DNA of 64,000 nucleotides from Tethya wilhelma (Eukaryota > Porifera > Demospongiae > Tethyida > Tethyidae). The position numbers were made by a program, and so were the translations under genes. This document shows, piece after piece, positions 12,143 through 24,000 of the stretch. Location: assembly GCA_964030475.1 (NCBI GenBank), contig CAXIPT010000006.1:1379139-1443138 (forward strand), in the 5' to 3' direction. The notes beneath the pieces are model-generated. The model was not told where the DNA came from. It worked only from the letters and a program-made list of their open reading frames with translations, and made no database searches. How positions within the stretch are numbered: the first letter of the stretch is position 1; each line of letters begins with the position of its first letter.

Positions 12143-12716
12143 GGAACACCTACAAGACATAATACACAATCATGAGATATTAGTATACATACACTATATA
12201 CAGTCCGGTCATAGATAATATACTCCGCAATGAATAATAATTATAAGACCTTTTAATACACTCCCCCTATAGCCTACATGGCCCGGAGTGGCGGCCCAGA
12301 CTACACATACACTGCATACACCTTCAACACTGAAATTTATGCTTGTATCAGAGGTCTATGCTTGACAAGTACAATGATCAGCAATGATAAAATTATCTTA
12401 GGCCTACCTTCCATATTTCCAACATGGACAATTCGTTTTAATAGCTGAGTATGGGATGGAAGAGATCATTGACATATATAGTGGACAATCTTCATCATCA
12501 CGGTCAACCACCTCGTAATTTGGAATCACTACTCCCTACTGAAGTTCTCCAAACTCTTTCCCTTTGTCAAATTGCGTTCAGGGGAACACAGCGCCTTCTT
12601 TATATAGTTACTAGGAGCCCATATGTCTATGAGAATCAGGTGGCTGGCCGATCGACTGAGATCACAGTCTAGACTGAGAGGTCAATGGTAGAGGTGAAAT
12701 TGAAAACACTATATAT
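12143..12716. other. Intergenic
   Basis: An open frame at 12451-12672 has no recognisable motif and is taken as chance. Nothing else supported. Confidence 0.45.
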
Positions 12717-13469
12717 TAAGGTAATCGGGGTAATTCTGAATACTTTTGAAATCTGCCCTCATATCTCCTATCCTGCAAAAAGTTAGACTCCAAGATTTCA
12801 TGCACAGGTAGGCCGTATACCAATAAGCTCTTTGTGCAAGAAGTCTTGCTATCACGGTGTATGTCCGTCTAACAATCAGGAGCAGATTGATTACTGAGGT
12901 ACTATTACTACTGAGTGGTAAATAGAAGCAAGATAGTCTAGAAACTTTTAAATATCTCACTAACAGGCTTTCCTTTGTCTTCCAATGAAGGTTATAGGAT
13001 GTAGTACAGACACCAGTGATAGTGTGGCATCAATTTTATAACTTGGGGACACTCAGAACAACTCTTGCAACCAACCGTTCCATACAAATTAACGCCCACG
13101 TATATTGTACTTGTATAAACAACACCTATGCAGATATATACTAGCAGCTCTGCTACAAGCATTTGGAATATGTCTAAGGCAAAATGGTCTAGAGATCAGC
13201 CAGATCATCCAGCTGAATCCATGAATCCTTGCATTCATGCTTATAGCCATTATTTTGGTCGTTTAGGTCAACTATTCAGAATTACCCCGATTACACCAAT
13301 TTTGACCTTTGCCCATTGAACTTTGATTTTTTCAACGACCGGGTCGACCGTCTGGTGTCAGCCGTGTCCAAGATTGCGACTAAGCCATCTCAGAACATCT
13401 ACAGTTACTTGCTTTCTTGAGGGAGGCTCGTACTTGTAAGTTTATTCAGAATTACCCCGATCTACCTTA
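12717..13469. mobile_element. Shorter relative of the AAGGTA/CGGGGTAATT transposon
   Basis: Left end TAAGGTAATCGGGGTAATTC; right end GAATTACCCCGATCTACCTTA is its inverse with two changes. TTCAGAATTACCCCGATTAC occurs again internally at about 13270. The termini share AAGGTA and CGGGGTAATT with the 3098-4063 element, so the two are likely one family with different interiors. Confidence 0.7.
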
Positions 13470-13838
13470 GTCTATGCGGCTTGTGTCCATCACTGCAATA
13501 TTTAGGTAGTTGATTCAGAATCACTCAAGATCATAACATTATTAATTAAAGACGTCATCGTAAAAACATTGAATGTGGGGAATCCCCAGGTTTATACCCT
13601 CACTACTTGTAAAGGCTCTGGGTGTGGTTTATGAATTTTTATATTGGTGGCGGTATTCAAAAAGGACTTGTTGAGAATTTCCCTGGGACTTTCCTTGGCC
13701 TAGCCCTCCTCAGCTTGTATATCAACCCACACTCATGTAAGTGAAGTAAACTAGACAAGTACCATTTTCTCTAAAATTGCTACAATCAGTGACAGGCAGC
13801 CTGTGTTTCAAATACAGATATCAGTGGTAGAAGTGTGA
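13470..13838. other. Upstream region of the complete TRAF gene
   Basis: No TATA box can be assigned with confidence. No repeat or frame recognised. Confidence 0.4.
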
Positions 13839-16800
13839 ATGGAAGCAACATCTAGATTGAGAGGAGTACCACTAGATCACAAGCTGAAGATGCCACCACC
13901 AAGAAGACAACCAGCAGGAGGGTACAATGTTGGGAAAGCAAACCTCTACAACCAGAGTGGACGACTTCGATCTGGAGAACTGGACATGCTCACTTGCCCC
14001 GTTTGCAAGTGGATACTTCGAGGACCTGTCCAGCTGATATCCTGTGGATGTCGGTTCTGTGAAAGCTGTCTACAAACAAGCATAATTTCAAGCAGGTTAC
14101 TATTCTGTATGGATATACTAGTCTACATACAAATCATATTAAATTATGGTAAAATGCAAGAGCAGCATGTATCCATTCCGCCCGAAGATTCAAATAGTAC
14201 AGTGCGGAGTACACTGTCATCAACAGATCTATTACTGAGGGATTTTTACTAATAAGCTGCTGGTTTACAACTATATCTACGTCTTTCGATGGAGTTTGTC
14301 CTGATATTGAGTAAAGTTTATTGAAAAATTAAGCCAATGGATCGTAATTGAACTTGATGTTGATTGTACGGAATATTGGATGTTTCCGTCAGCCTCTATG
14401 CTTTTGTTGCTGATCGTTATGTGTTCAAACAAGTAATATCAAATGGTTAGCTGTTGCCCTAAAGGCATTTTAGTAGTGTAGTGTTCACGATCATAAATTA
14501 TACTCTTGTTTCAATATTATTTTGGGTTATATATTAAATCATAAATCAACCCCAATTTTTTTCTTCACCATGCATACATTATACATAATAATTTACAGTA
14601 GCTCCTCTGATTGTCCCATGAAGTGCCCTGTCGACGGAGAAGATTTCACTCAGTCAAAGGTGCGGAACGATAAAGGGTGCCAAAAGGAATTAAATTCTCT
14701 CGAGGTGGACTGTCCAACTGAACCTGATCCATGTGGCTGGAGAGGAGCTCTGACTGACTTGGAGGTATTACAAAATAATCTCTGACGGACTAATCAATGT
14801 GTTGGGCTTACCATTTTTACAATGACTTAATTTAAAGGCTCAGATGAAACTCAATAAATAGAATTTTCTCCTTTCCTCCTTTGACTGTATTGCATCATCC
14901 TCATTAACATGCATTGTAATTAATTTATTCATTACTATTCTGGCAGTGCATAGTAGTATGATGAGGTAGCATAATGTGGTTTATGAATATACTTATCAAA
15001 GAGCTGCATTTGCATTAATTTTGGAAGGGAAAAAACCCTGTAAAAACCCTTACTTGCATGTGTGGGGTGATCCATATAGTTGACATAATATTATATTTGT
15101 ATGTTTTGTTGAGCTGGCACTTGTTGAAGTTAATGATCTGATCCACAATTCTTTACATAGGAACATAAACTCAATGATTGTCCCAATGTGTTCGTTAAGT
15201 GTGAGTTCAACTGTGATGAGAGCTTTCCACGGTCCCAGAAGCAAGCCCATGGGGTTCACTGCACAAAACGAATTGAGCGTTGTGATTACTGTGAGATCTC
15301 TGTCATCTTCGATCAGCTACAGGTATTTACTATGATATTATGTATGTTTTTCACATATTACTTGATTCTTTTGAATCTCACTTGTACTTGTACAGGACCA
15401 CCATTCATCTTGCCAAGAGTACCCCATGAAATGTGATTTTTGTGGCGAAGATATTGGAGCAAGAAAAAAGGTGAAAAAGTAGATTTATTGTCACATATAG
15501 CCATGCATTCTTTTCCCCCTTCTCCACACACACACACACACACACACACATTAGCCTCATCCCCAGGCTCCCTTTGACTTTCAAAGGGGAGCTATGGGAC
15601 GAAGCTACACACACACACACACACTACAATCACAAACACATTCCACTTGTAGGATATCAAATACATGTTTGCTTAATTTGGAATCCCATAACATCAATTG
15701 CAAGCACTGAAGCTTATATAATTGTTATGCTGACTGTCATCAAATTCCAACCACATGTAACCTGATAAGCGTACAAAACATATAGAAATTTAATTCCCCA
15801 TAGCCATCCGTATCGTTGCAGACATTTAATCACTCAGATTAAAATGTTCTCCTTTCAATAACCCCCAATTGCCATATCTTTTGAACTCTAATTGTATAGT
15901 TTCAAAAGCATTTGGACCATGATTGCACTGAGTATGAGATGCACTGTCCATTCAGGGACGAATCACAGTGTATTGTGAAGGTGAGTACATGAGTACATGA
16001 GAATCTGCTGATGGTTTGCACACATTAAGCATCAATTTGATCCCATATAGTGTACAATAATTACTAGTAGCTTAGCTTGCAAGGTTAATGAACATCTGTA
16101 GACAGTTTCTTAAGTAGTGCACCTGCAAGATCATTGCTGGCCTATTTACTACATCATAAGAAAATTACTCACTACACACTCAATATTAATTATTATTGAC
16201 AATGTTATCATCTCTCTCTCTCTCTCTGCTTGTTGCTTTATAGGCTAAGAAACTTGAAATGGCTGAGCATGTGAAGGAGAACCACCTCATTGCATCCATT
16301 GAGCAAGTGGGTGCTCTCAAAGAAGAAGTCTCTACTTTGAAGTCTTTAAACGAGCAACTTCAAGTGGAAATGAGAAGACAAGAAGTTGAGATGAAGAGAC
16401 GTGATGACATCATCACTCAACTGGAAAAGCGACTGAGAGAGGTTGAATCTTCCCTAAGAGACAAGGGTTCATGGGGTCAACAGCGATACCAGTACGACTT
16501 TGTCGAGAGTGACAGTGGAGCTAAACCTGGAAAGAAGAAAGCGGTCACAGATGGTGGGATTTTTGATTCATCCACTTCTGCAACAATTGGGAAGCTCCGT
16601 GAAGATTTGGAGGCCAGTCAGAGTCAGATCAGTCACCTCAACACCTCCATGCAAACCATCCAGGCCGGCTTTACTCAGTTTGGTGTTTTGGTGGATGAGG
16701 TGAGATTGAGGCAGGACGTGCTCGATGTCAAGACCACCTCCGGAACTTTCATTTGGAAGATTCCAGACATTAGAAGACGGTAAGATGGATTTTTTTGAAA

Positions 16801-17392
16801 CTGTATTTCCTACTGACAAGTGTTTGTGATGATCTTTACCAGTTAGAAATAGAAGCTATTGTTACATGGTAAAGATCATCAAAATTAAAAAAAATTACCT
16901 AGGAGAGATACACCACAATAAATCACATATGTACCCATGTATGACTTTGTAATTCTTTTCTTTTGTAGGTATGGTGATGCCATTGAGAGAAGGACACTGA
17001 GTCTCTACAGTCCACCTTTCTACACCAGCCCACACGGATATAGAATGTGCATCAGAACCTACCTTAATGGCGATGGTGTTGGCAAGGGATCTCACATCTC
17101 TCTCTTCTTCGTCCTAATGAAAAGTGAGCATGATAGTCTACTGGTGTGGCCGTTCAAGCAAGCTGTCCGATTTACGCTCATAAACCAACTAAATCGAGCT
17201 AACGACATCACAGAAGCTTTTGCACCTGATCTTTCCAGTCCATCCTTCCAGCGTCCCCAAGGAGACATGAACGTGGCGAGTGGTTTCCCACGTTTTGCCA
17301 AGCAGTCGGTGCTTCAAGATGAAAGCTTCACCAAAGATAATGTGATCTTTATCAAGGCTCAGGTTGATTTGAGTGGTTTGAACCTCGACTAA
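13839..17392 (+). CDS. Complete TRAF protein: RING, TRAF zinc fingers, coiled coil, MATH (about 566 aa)
   Basis: Seven exons keep frame with GT-AG borders: 13839-14095, 14599-14764, 15161-15322, 15396-15470, 15900-15980, 16244-16779 and 16969-17392. Residues 53-98 form the RING (CPVC, CGCRFCESC, then KCPVD as in TRAF6-like fingers); the usual His is Cys (CGC). Residues about 120-245 hold TRAF zinc fingers, including CGWRG, VKCEFNC, RCDYC, KCDFCGEDIG and CTEYEMHCPF. Residues about 255-310 and 350-390 are heptad-rich coiled coil. MATH spans about 410-560, with TFIWKIPDI, YSPPFYTSPHGYRMCI, GSHISLFF and LVWPF. Length and order fit canonical TRAFs, so a trimeric cytoplasmic signalling adaptor with possible E3 activity is expected. 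AATAAATAAG at about 17725 may serve polyadenylation. Confidence 0.92.
15526..15625. repeat. (CA)n tracts flanking a small hairpin
   Basis: Lies in the fourth intron of the TRAF gene. CA runs at about 15528-15550 and 15609-15624 enclose AGCCTCATCCCCAGGCTCCC and its imperfect inverse, a minimal relative of the 5252-5592 MITE ends. Confidence 0.7.
16828..16880. repeat. Intronic hairpin
   Basis: GATGATCTTTACCA (16828-16841) and TGGTAAAGATCATC (16867-16880) are perfect inverses inside the last intron of the TRAF gene. Confidence 0.75.
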
Positions 17393-17911
17393 GTATTATT
17401 AGCATCCATCTGAAGACTTTTTATGATTGTTTTATGTAGTACTACATGTTTTTGTTCCTGAGTTATGTCATAGGGTCTAGTATTGTTGTATGTAGTGCAA
17501 TTATTTAGTACAATGTCTTTGCCATACATGTACATGCAATATAGAACTTGTGACTCATGACACACATAATTATGATTGTGAATTGATTGTTATTGTTTGT
17601 ACCAGAGCAGCCTGAACAATTGAAATTTATGTTCGTACAAATTTGTCTTGAAAGCATCAATGATGAATAATTATTGTGAGTTGAATTCATCAAATTCTTC
17701 ATCAGATTCTCCTGCAGCTGGATTGAATAAATAAGGGGAGGGTACAATAATTATTGGAAAAGCCCATGTCTACATGCAATGCCTTCAAAACATTCAGGAT
17801 CATGCATGTATGGATTGGACTGATGAACCTCCCCATGTAGAATTTAGTTCCAGAAAAATATGAAAATTAAACGTAAATACAAGCAGGCCAGTGGTGGTGT
17901 TGGCAAGCTAG

Positions 17912-18124
17912 CAGACTACTCACTGGTGGTTTGTTGTAAGAGGAGATGAGGAAATACTGTCGAAATTAGATAGTGAATGGGACAAAGTGTCCTTGCAGAC
18001 AAACTGGAAAATCGAACCTGTCTTTCAATACCTGTTTACTGATGATCCAGTAGCTAGAGTGCAAAAGAGTTCACCTCAATTGAAGAGCACTGTGCCTATT
18101 CAAACTATTATAAGCCGAGAGTAG
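17912..18124 (+). pseudogene. Orphan coding fragment with WWFVVRGDEE motif
   Basis: An open stretch of about 70 codons reads HWWFVVRGDEEILSKLDSEW, then QTNWKIEPVFQYL, to TAG at 18122-18124. It has no start; an AG acceptor-like site precedes it. From memory, tails of the form WWFVVRG, LEKEW, QTSWKLE recur in predicted sponge proteins, often as the last exon. It is probably a duplicated terminal exon or a transposon-linked fragment. Confidence 0.4.
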
Positions 18125-18738
18125 TTGCAGGTAGACTAGTGTACACATTTGTATAAGACTGATTGACATAATTATCATACTACGTAGCTCATATTCATGT
18201 TTGTGTTTACGAATAATTACTGGCTTTAAGTAGCAATTAATGAATAATATTAATTTTATCTCCACACCATGTATAATTTTGTGGGTGGGAGAGTGAAGGG
18301 TGTGTCCATGTTCATTATACTCTATTAATTTTTTGTCAATGGATGAGCAATCGATTAGTGTGGAATTGCCTAACATTAGCACCATTGCCGTCCATTGGTT
18401 TGGTCAGTTGATGTGTTTTACTTGCCAGCTATATATAGGACTGTCAATCAGATTTTAGCATGAAATTTAATGCTTATATAGAATAAAAGGAAAAGATTAT
18501 TATGACTTAGTGAGGTTTTAGAATACTTATACAATAATTATTAATTATAGTTCAAATTACATAAATGCTCAAGCACAAAATTTCAAACACAAAAAGAAAT
18601 TATTGCTGACAAAAAAATTTGCAACAAAATGGCTTATAAACTATGGAATGAAATTGAACTATCGTACTAAGTATACATAGTTTAGAAATCTGACACACAA
18701 AAAATAATAGTTATATATATCTGCATGCTATGTAAATC
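18125..18738. other. Intergenic, AT-rich
   Basis: No gene seen. A minus-strand frame at 18071-18385 has no recognisable content. Confidence 0.45.
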
Positions 18739-19254
18739 TTAGTGCTGCTTTGAAGCTCTTGATGCGTATGTGTACCACAAGTAAGGCACTGCTACTCCCA
18801 CACCTATCATACTAGACAATAAAGTTACTGCTGTGAACACTATAAATATAATTGCTAGGGGCATACTCATCTCTGTGAAGCAACACTCATCCCTACAATT
18901 TTGCACACATGAGAAAGTGCTCTCAGCTTCTTCGCAATCGGAGCAGAAATTTGAAAAAGACACAGCAAATGGAATCAGCAGTGCTATAGCCACTATGAGC
19001 GTGAGAGTGGTTGCGATTAGGAATAAGAAAACAATGTTCTTTCTCAGTTGTGATACTCCGATAAGTAGGATTCCGATCACTGCATCTGCCAGTGCTAGGA
19101 GACCCACTAGGAAGCCTAAGACGTGGGGTAGTGGTCCGCTAAACTCCAGCGAGATCCAGGCAATGATGGAAGAGAGGAGAAACATGGCGGAGATGAGGTA
19201 TAAGAAACAGGAGATTCCTGTTATTATGTTGACAATGATCGGTACTTTAGCCAT
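18739..19254 (-). CDS. Four-span membrane protein, about 171 aa, single exon
   Basis: ATG at 19254 (MAKVPIIVNIITG); the frame extends upstream only through a GTG, so the ATG is preferred. Four hydrophobic segments lie at about 5-30, 45-68, 72-97 and 128-155. Between TM3 and TM4 is a Cys-rich loop (CSDCEEAE, SCVQNCRDECC) with seven cysteines. The layout resembles tetraspanin or MARVEL/CD20-like four-span proteins, but no CCG motif is present, so no family is assigned. Likely plasma membrane with the Cys loop outside. No intron. A GT microsatellite lies about 50 bp upstream. Confidence 0.7.
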   Translation of the reverse strand: MAKVPIIVNIITGISCFLYLISAMFLLSSIIAWISLEFSGPLPHVLGFLVGLLALADAVIGILLIGVSQLRKNIVFLFLIATTLTLIVAIALLIPFAVSFSNFCSDCEEAESTFSCVQNCRDECCFTEMSMPLAIIFIVFTAVTLLSSMIGVGVAVPYLWYTYASRASKQH

Positions 19255-19293
19255 GGTTGGGAGTGATGCATGTGTTGAGTTTAATGGAAGAGA

Positions 19294-19299
<6 letters not shown>

Positions 19300-19339
<40 letters not shown>

Positions 19340-19400
19340 TGTCATTGCATGTGTAACACAACAATAATGTACGTAGCTATAGAGTGTGTGTGTGTGTGTG
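19300..19400. repeat. (GT)n microsatellite, two tracts
   Basis: GT runs at about 19300-19337 and 19385-19400, directly upstream of the four-span gene. Confidence 0.9.
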
Positions 19401-19947
19401 TACCAACATGCATTATACAATTAAGCTAAATGACTATAATATAGTAAGGTGGTGGCATTGTACTTCCAATGAGTGTAATGTCAGCACATGGTTCTCACAG
19501 CATTGTGGGGATTAGGAGAGCTCAATACTCTTAAATCATACTCTTGTAGTAAGTACAATCCATCTGAAATTTCTATTTACAGTACCCTTAGTTTTGAACG
19601 GACATGATTCAGTTCAAAATCATGCTGCTCTCCACTTTACAATAAAAGGGGTGGGGCTCATTGAGACATCAAACGCCTCTATTTTCACTCATTTTAGTTT
19701 CTTACCTTGTCTCTTTGGTCTTTTTCACGATAAATGTTCCCCAATAATGACTTATTTTGCTTTATTGCTCTCGCTTGGTCAATATATAGAATTTGTGTAA
19801 AAAAGTAAAACAGCTTTTCAGTCACACCCCACATGCGACCACACCCTTCAAAAGTTGTTGTTGCCGCGCGATTGTTAGTGAGCCACGCCCAATTTATAGA
19901 ATATTCATAATTAGGATGAATATTTAATAATTGATATTAATTAATTT

Positions 19948-20931
19948 TTAATAAGACATCATATCAGAACTGATTTCAAAACCAAAGCTAAACTGTTCTC
20001 TGCTCTCCTTAACACACACCTCTCCATTTGTCCTGTGTAAACCTCCACTCTGTTCACAGCTAGCAACAGACTGCTTGTAAAACGTCCCAGCAGCTTGAAC
20101 ATCTTTCGTTTCAACATGTGTGATCTTTGGCTCAACTTTGACCTTTTCTGCTAGAGGTTGAGTCTTCATTTTCGATCGATAATCACCAAACAAAGTTTTC
20201 ATGAGTTGTCTTTTCTTAGGTAGAGGGGTCTTTAAGGATTGCAAAGTTCTGATGTGCTTTTCGTTGACTTGTTTCTGAGCTTTCGTGGCATCCTTTCTTA
20301 GTATCCCCAGCTCTAGTTGCCCAAGACACCAGGAGAGTTCATCCTCGAATGTGGTGGGAGCTGTAGATCCATTTTGAGCTGAAATATCTTTAGGAGTTGC
20401 TTCAGCGTTGTTGGTTCTAGAGTTTGACTTTGATTTGTTCTTTTTCTTCTTGGATTTTGATGAAGCTACACTAGTACTGCTTGCAACTGATTGACTAGCA
20501 CCATTGCTAGCAGATAATACACTGTCTTTAGTATTTTGACTATCAGATGAAGAATGTTGTGTGGAACTTAGGACTGGGTCTGTATGGCAGACTTCAATGA
20601 CATCATTTGATTCAGTTTTTGTGGGATAATGCATAGACTTAATATCATTGTTTGTTTGTGAAGAATCTCTCTGAAGTACTTCAGGTTTATCTTTTGACTT
20701 CAATAAATCTCCAGCTACGCTAGGAGTGTGCTTTTCGTCAGATTCCACGTGTTCCAGACTGGGTTTCAATTCATATTTCCTCTTTTCACATTCAGTGGTC
20801 GTTTCTTCTTGGAATAGGCCTGCATTATGGTCTTTACTATCAGTAGGCACTCCATCAAAGCTGATAAGAGAGGCTTGAACGTTCTTGTTTCGTTTCTTTT
20901 TACGTTTTGAAGAGCCACTGACTTTAGACAT
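19948..20931 (-). CDS. C8orf33 homologue: UPF0488 / C8orf33-like protein (about 327 aa)
   Basis: Single exon. The ATG at 20931 (MSKVSGSSKRKKKRNK) is preferred; upstream codons in frame include only a TTG start. The N-terminus is strongly basic, followed by a Ser/Thr/Asp-rich low-complexity region to about residue 190. Residues about 200-265 carry the family signature: ELSWCLGQLELGI, an Ala/Lys/Gln helix, then PLPKKRQLMKTLFGDYRSKM, which matches the conserved LVKKRQLMR-FGDYR-KM block of vertebrate C8orf33 as I recall it. The family is poorly characterised; a nuclear location is likely from the basic start. It is transcribed divergently from the cysteine synthase gene. Confidence 0.8.
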   Translation of the reverse strand: MSKVSGSSKRKKKRNKNVQASLISFDGVPTDSKDHNAGLFQEETTTECEKRKYELKPSLEHVESDEKHTPSVAGDLLKSKDKPEVLQRDSSQTNNDIKSMHYPTKTESNDVIEVCHTDPVLSSTQHSSSDSQNTKDSVLSASNGASQSVASSTSVASSKSKKKKNKSKSNSRTNNAEATPKDISAQNGSTAPTTFEDELSWCLGQLELGILRKDATKAQKQVNEKHIRTLQSLKTPLPKKRQLMKTLFGDYRSKMKTQPLAEKVKVEPKITHVETKDVQAAGTFYKQSVASCEQSGGLHRTNGEVCVKESREQFSFGFEISSDMMSY

Positions 20932-21038
20932 CTTTGGCCTCGTTTTAAAAATTACTTTTTTTAGAAGGGATTTGCGGATATTTGGAGGCAATTTCTTCCA
21001 GCCAAAACCGGCGGACTCAATTTTACTTTTCCTCCACC
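20932..21038. promoter_or_regulatory. Putative bidirectional promoter
   Basis: Only 107 bp separate the two divergent ATGs (20931 minus, 21039 plus). The interval includes AAAACCGGCGG and is more GC-rich than its surroundings. A shared promoter is inference. Confidence 0.5.
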
Positions 21039-24000
21039 ATGCTTCACGCAGTAGCCAGGTGCTTCAAGCCAGCACTCGCTGGAAGGACACTGTACAGGAG
21101 TATGAGTGTACGTTTGCCATTACAATACTGTTTTGTTTATTTGGCTGTACCTCAATGTGTGGGTGTGTATCATAAAACTTCATGGACTGAATATTCATTG
21201 TTTTGTTCCCAAATTTTTGGTGTATGTTTGTTTGTTTATGTTTTGCAACTTCTTTCTCTGTTCTACAGAGCATGCTTGATGGCTTCAGAGGCACAGTTGG
21301 AAAGTAAGAACAGCATGCATTGATATCGTAATGTAAACTCTATAGCTATTGTCTCTCGAGCCACTATAAATTAACAGACCCCTCCTTCTTACATCAGCTG
21401 GTTTGTAAGACTAACTTTAGCCTCATTGTCTACATCATTGCACTGTCTGTGAAGTGCACTATGTTTAAGTATACTAAAATGTGTACGCAAGTTCATTATC
21501 AGTGTGTGTGTGCTTAGCTAATCGAGTGGGCTCGTAGCCCGGACTCTCCCTAGCATCTTCTTCCCAAGCAGCGTGTAACCTTTCCTCCCCTTATTATGAT
21601 GTATTAATAATATTAGTATGTATCAAAACATTCATATGAATATGTATGTACGTAACATGTTGATTTTAATATTACTTTGTTCTAATTATACACATAGTAC
21701 GCCGCTCATTCGTCTGAACAAGCTGAGTGAAGAGACCGGCTGTACTATAGCAGTGAAGGCCGAGATGCTCAACCCTGGAGGGTCGGTGAAAGACAGAGCT
21801 GCACTCTACCTCATCAAAGAGGCACAGGAAAAGAGTAAGTCATTTCACTGCCTAGTACTGCTGCAATAGTCAGACTGTTACAGCACGCTGTGTTGCAAAA
21901 ATTTTAAGTAAATCGAATGTACGTATTCACAGAATAAACAAAGTAAGAAAGGCCTGGTTTACGAAGCTATAGCATTTCCAAATAAAAGTTTTTCCTAAGG
22001 GATGAAATTTCTCACAATATTCTTCTTGAATATAGATAAGCCCATGTTAGTACCATTTTTTAATCCTGAGGCATTTTTGCATAGTGTATACAATAGAGCT
22101 GTGTAAGTAGTTGTGCATACCTTAATCTATTGTGTAGGTGTAGGCTCATGGTTGATCATAATGGCATTCATTGTGGTATAGTGTAACAATGACATGCCAT
22201 TGAAAATGCTTCCTAATGTATGTTGTGGCTACATTAGTGACAATAATACCTGAGTAATTACAACAACTCCATAGTGCATGGCTGTCTTGTATGACATTGT
22301 TGGTACTTTCCGCATATAGTTTACTTATTCCTTTGGCTTTTCCTTTCCAGGTATTACAACTGCTCTTATAGTTTGATAGTTGATCTGTAACACATGTGCA
22401 TCTTTCTATTGTATCGTGTTTCTTTTCCTAAACATGTTTATGGCAAACCCTATTATAGTAGTTGTGTGATTTGAAACCTATCTTCATGTTTAAACTCAAT
22501 TCTACTCAGATAGGTTTCATTTTCAATGGGACATGCCACTCTATTAGGCCGCAAATGCAAAAGTAATTCTTACAGTCCATACAAACTCCTCTTATTGTTT
22601 ACAATTACACACACACACACCAGATCTCATCCAACCAGGTGGTACCATCGTGGAAGGCACAGCTGGTAACACTGGCATCGGACTGGCTCACATGTGCAAG
22701 GCTCTAGGCTACAAGTGCGTCATCTTCATGCCTAACACTCAGTCACAGGTATAGTACATGAAATTAACTTTTCACTCAGTCTGGATCTAATTTACATAAG
22801 ATTTAATTTATTTACTTCCTGTTTCAGTTACATGTACGTATGTATAACAAATTGTCTAAATCCACCAATTGAAACCTAGACCAAAGACGATTTGTTGTGT
22901 TTTTTTTGCTAACTCAGCACTATCAGCACCACCTATAATAATGTGGTATGGAATTGTCAATGGCATTGTATACAGTTTGCACTACGTACGTTTTTTTACC
23001 AAAGACAATTTTTGCTTAGACATTACTTTGATTGAATGTGTTTCTTTCACTGTGTGAATAGCTATATAGATGGCATTGTGCATGTTTTGCAATTTATAAT
23101 GGTCCCTAAACTGTATGCGTACTATATCTACGTATGCTTATTCGTTATGCATAAGAAGTTGCTAATTGATGCACACCTGGTATTATGAGCTAACGGAATA
23201 GTATTGGTTAATGTTTATCTCTATATTATTATATATTGTAGGAGAAAGTTGATGCTCTCGAAGTTCTTGGAGCTGAAGTTTATAAAGTTCCAGCTGTTCC
23301 ATTTGAAAACCCTGATAACTATAATCATCAGGTGAGCCAAGCAATACGCTAATTCCTAAAGTATGCCAAGCCTTTGCTACAATAAAACAATTCAGATTAA
23401 TGCAATAGAACAATTGATACAAAAGAGATAATAATTATAACATGTAACTATACAATCATGCATGTGCTGTCTTATGTTTAAATGCATGTCAATTTGACTT
23501 TAGAAATTCGAAACCAAAGGCAATCATTGTGTACATATCCCTTGTAGCATTCTTCATGTGAAATGAAATTCTGTTTTCCTTGTCCAACTAATCCTGTGTT
23601 TGTCCAATTTCGAGAATAATAATTTCTATCTTGAAGCGTAATTACCTGCGTGAGATGCTCAGTGGACCCATCTTGACATAACAACTGAATTGTTACTTCA
23701 CCACTAAATGGCCAGTTCTGTAGCTCATTATCAAAATTTCCCCGTAACATTATGAAATACACTGAAATGTGAGTATCAGCATATTCACCATTTGCATAGC
23801 ACTTTAAGCAAAATTTGTACCCTCTGTCATGAGTATAGAATGGTTGAGAGTACCAGATGCTGTCGTTTTTCTTGTGTTCCTCGAAGTTGGACATTATGAA
23901 ATCAACTGGAGGAATATTCAAGCCATTTCGTACTTGGCAATGTACTATTTCCATGCCAGTTTGTAGTATTTCAATTCTTGCTTGATCTTTCTTCCTTTCC

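Noticed and set aside
12451..12672. 73-codon plus-strand frame
   Set aside because: No domain, no neighbours to splice with, and it ends just before a transposon end.
15358..15620. Minus-strand frames rich in Cys/Val
   Set aside because: They are translations of the CA microsatellite inside a TRAF intron.
18833..19429. 198-codon plus-strand frame
   Set aside because: It is antisense to the four-span membrane gene and continues through a GT microsatellite; a shadow frame.
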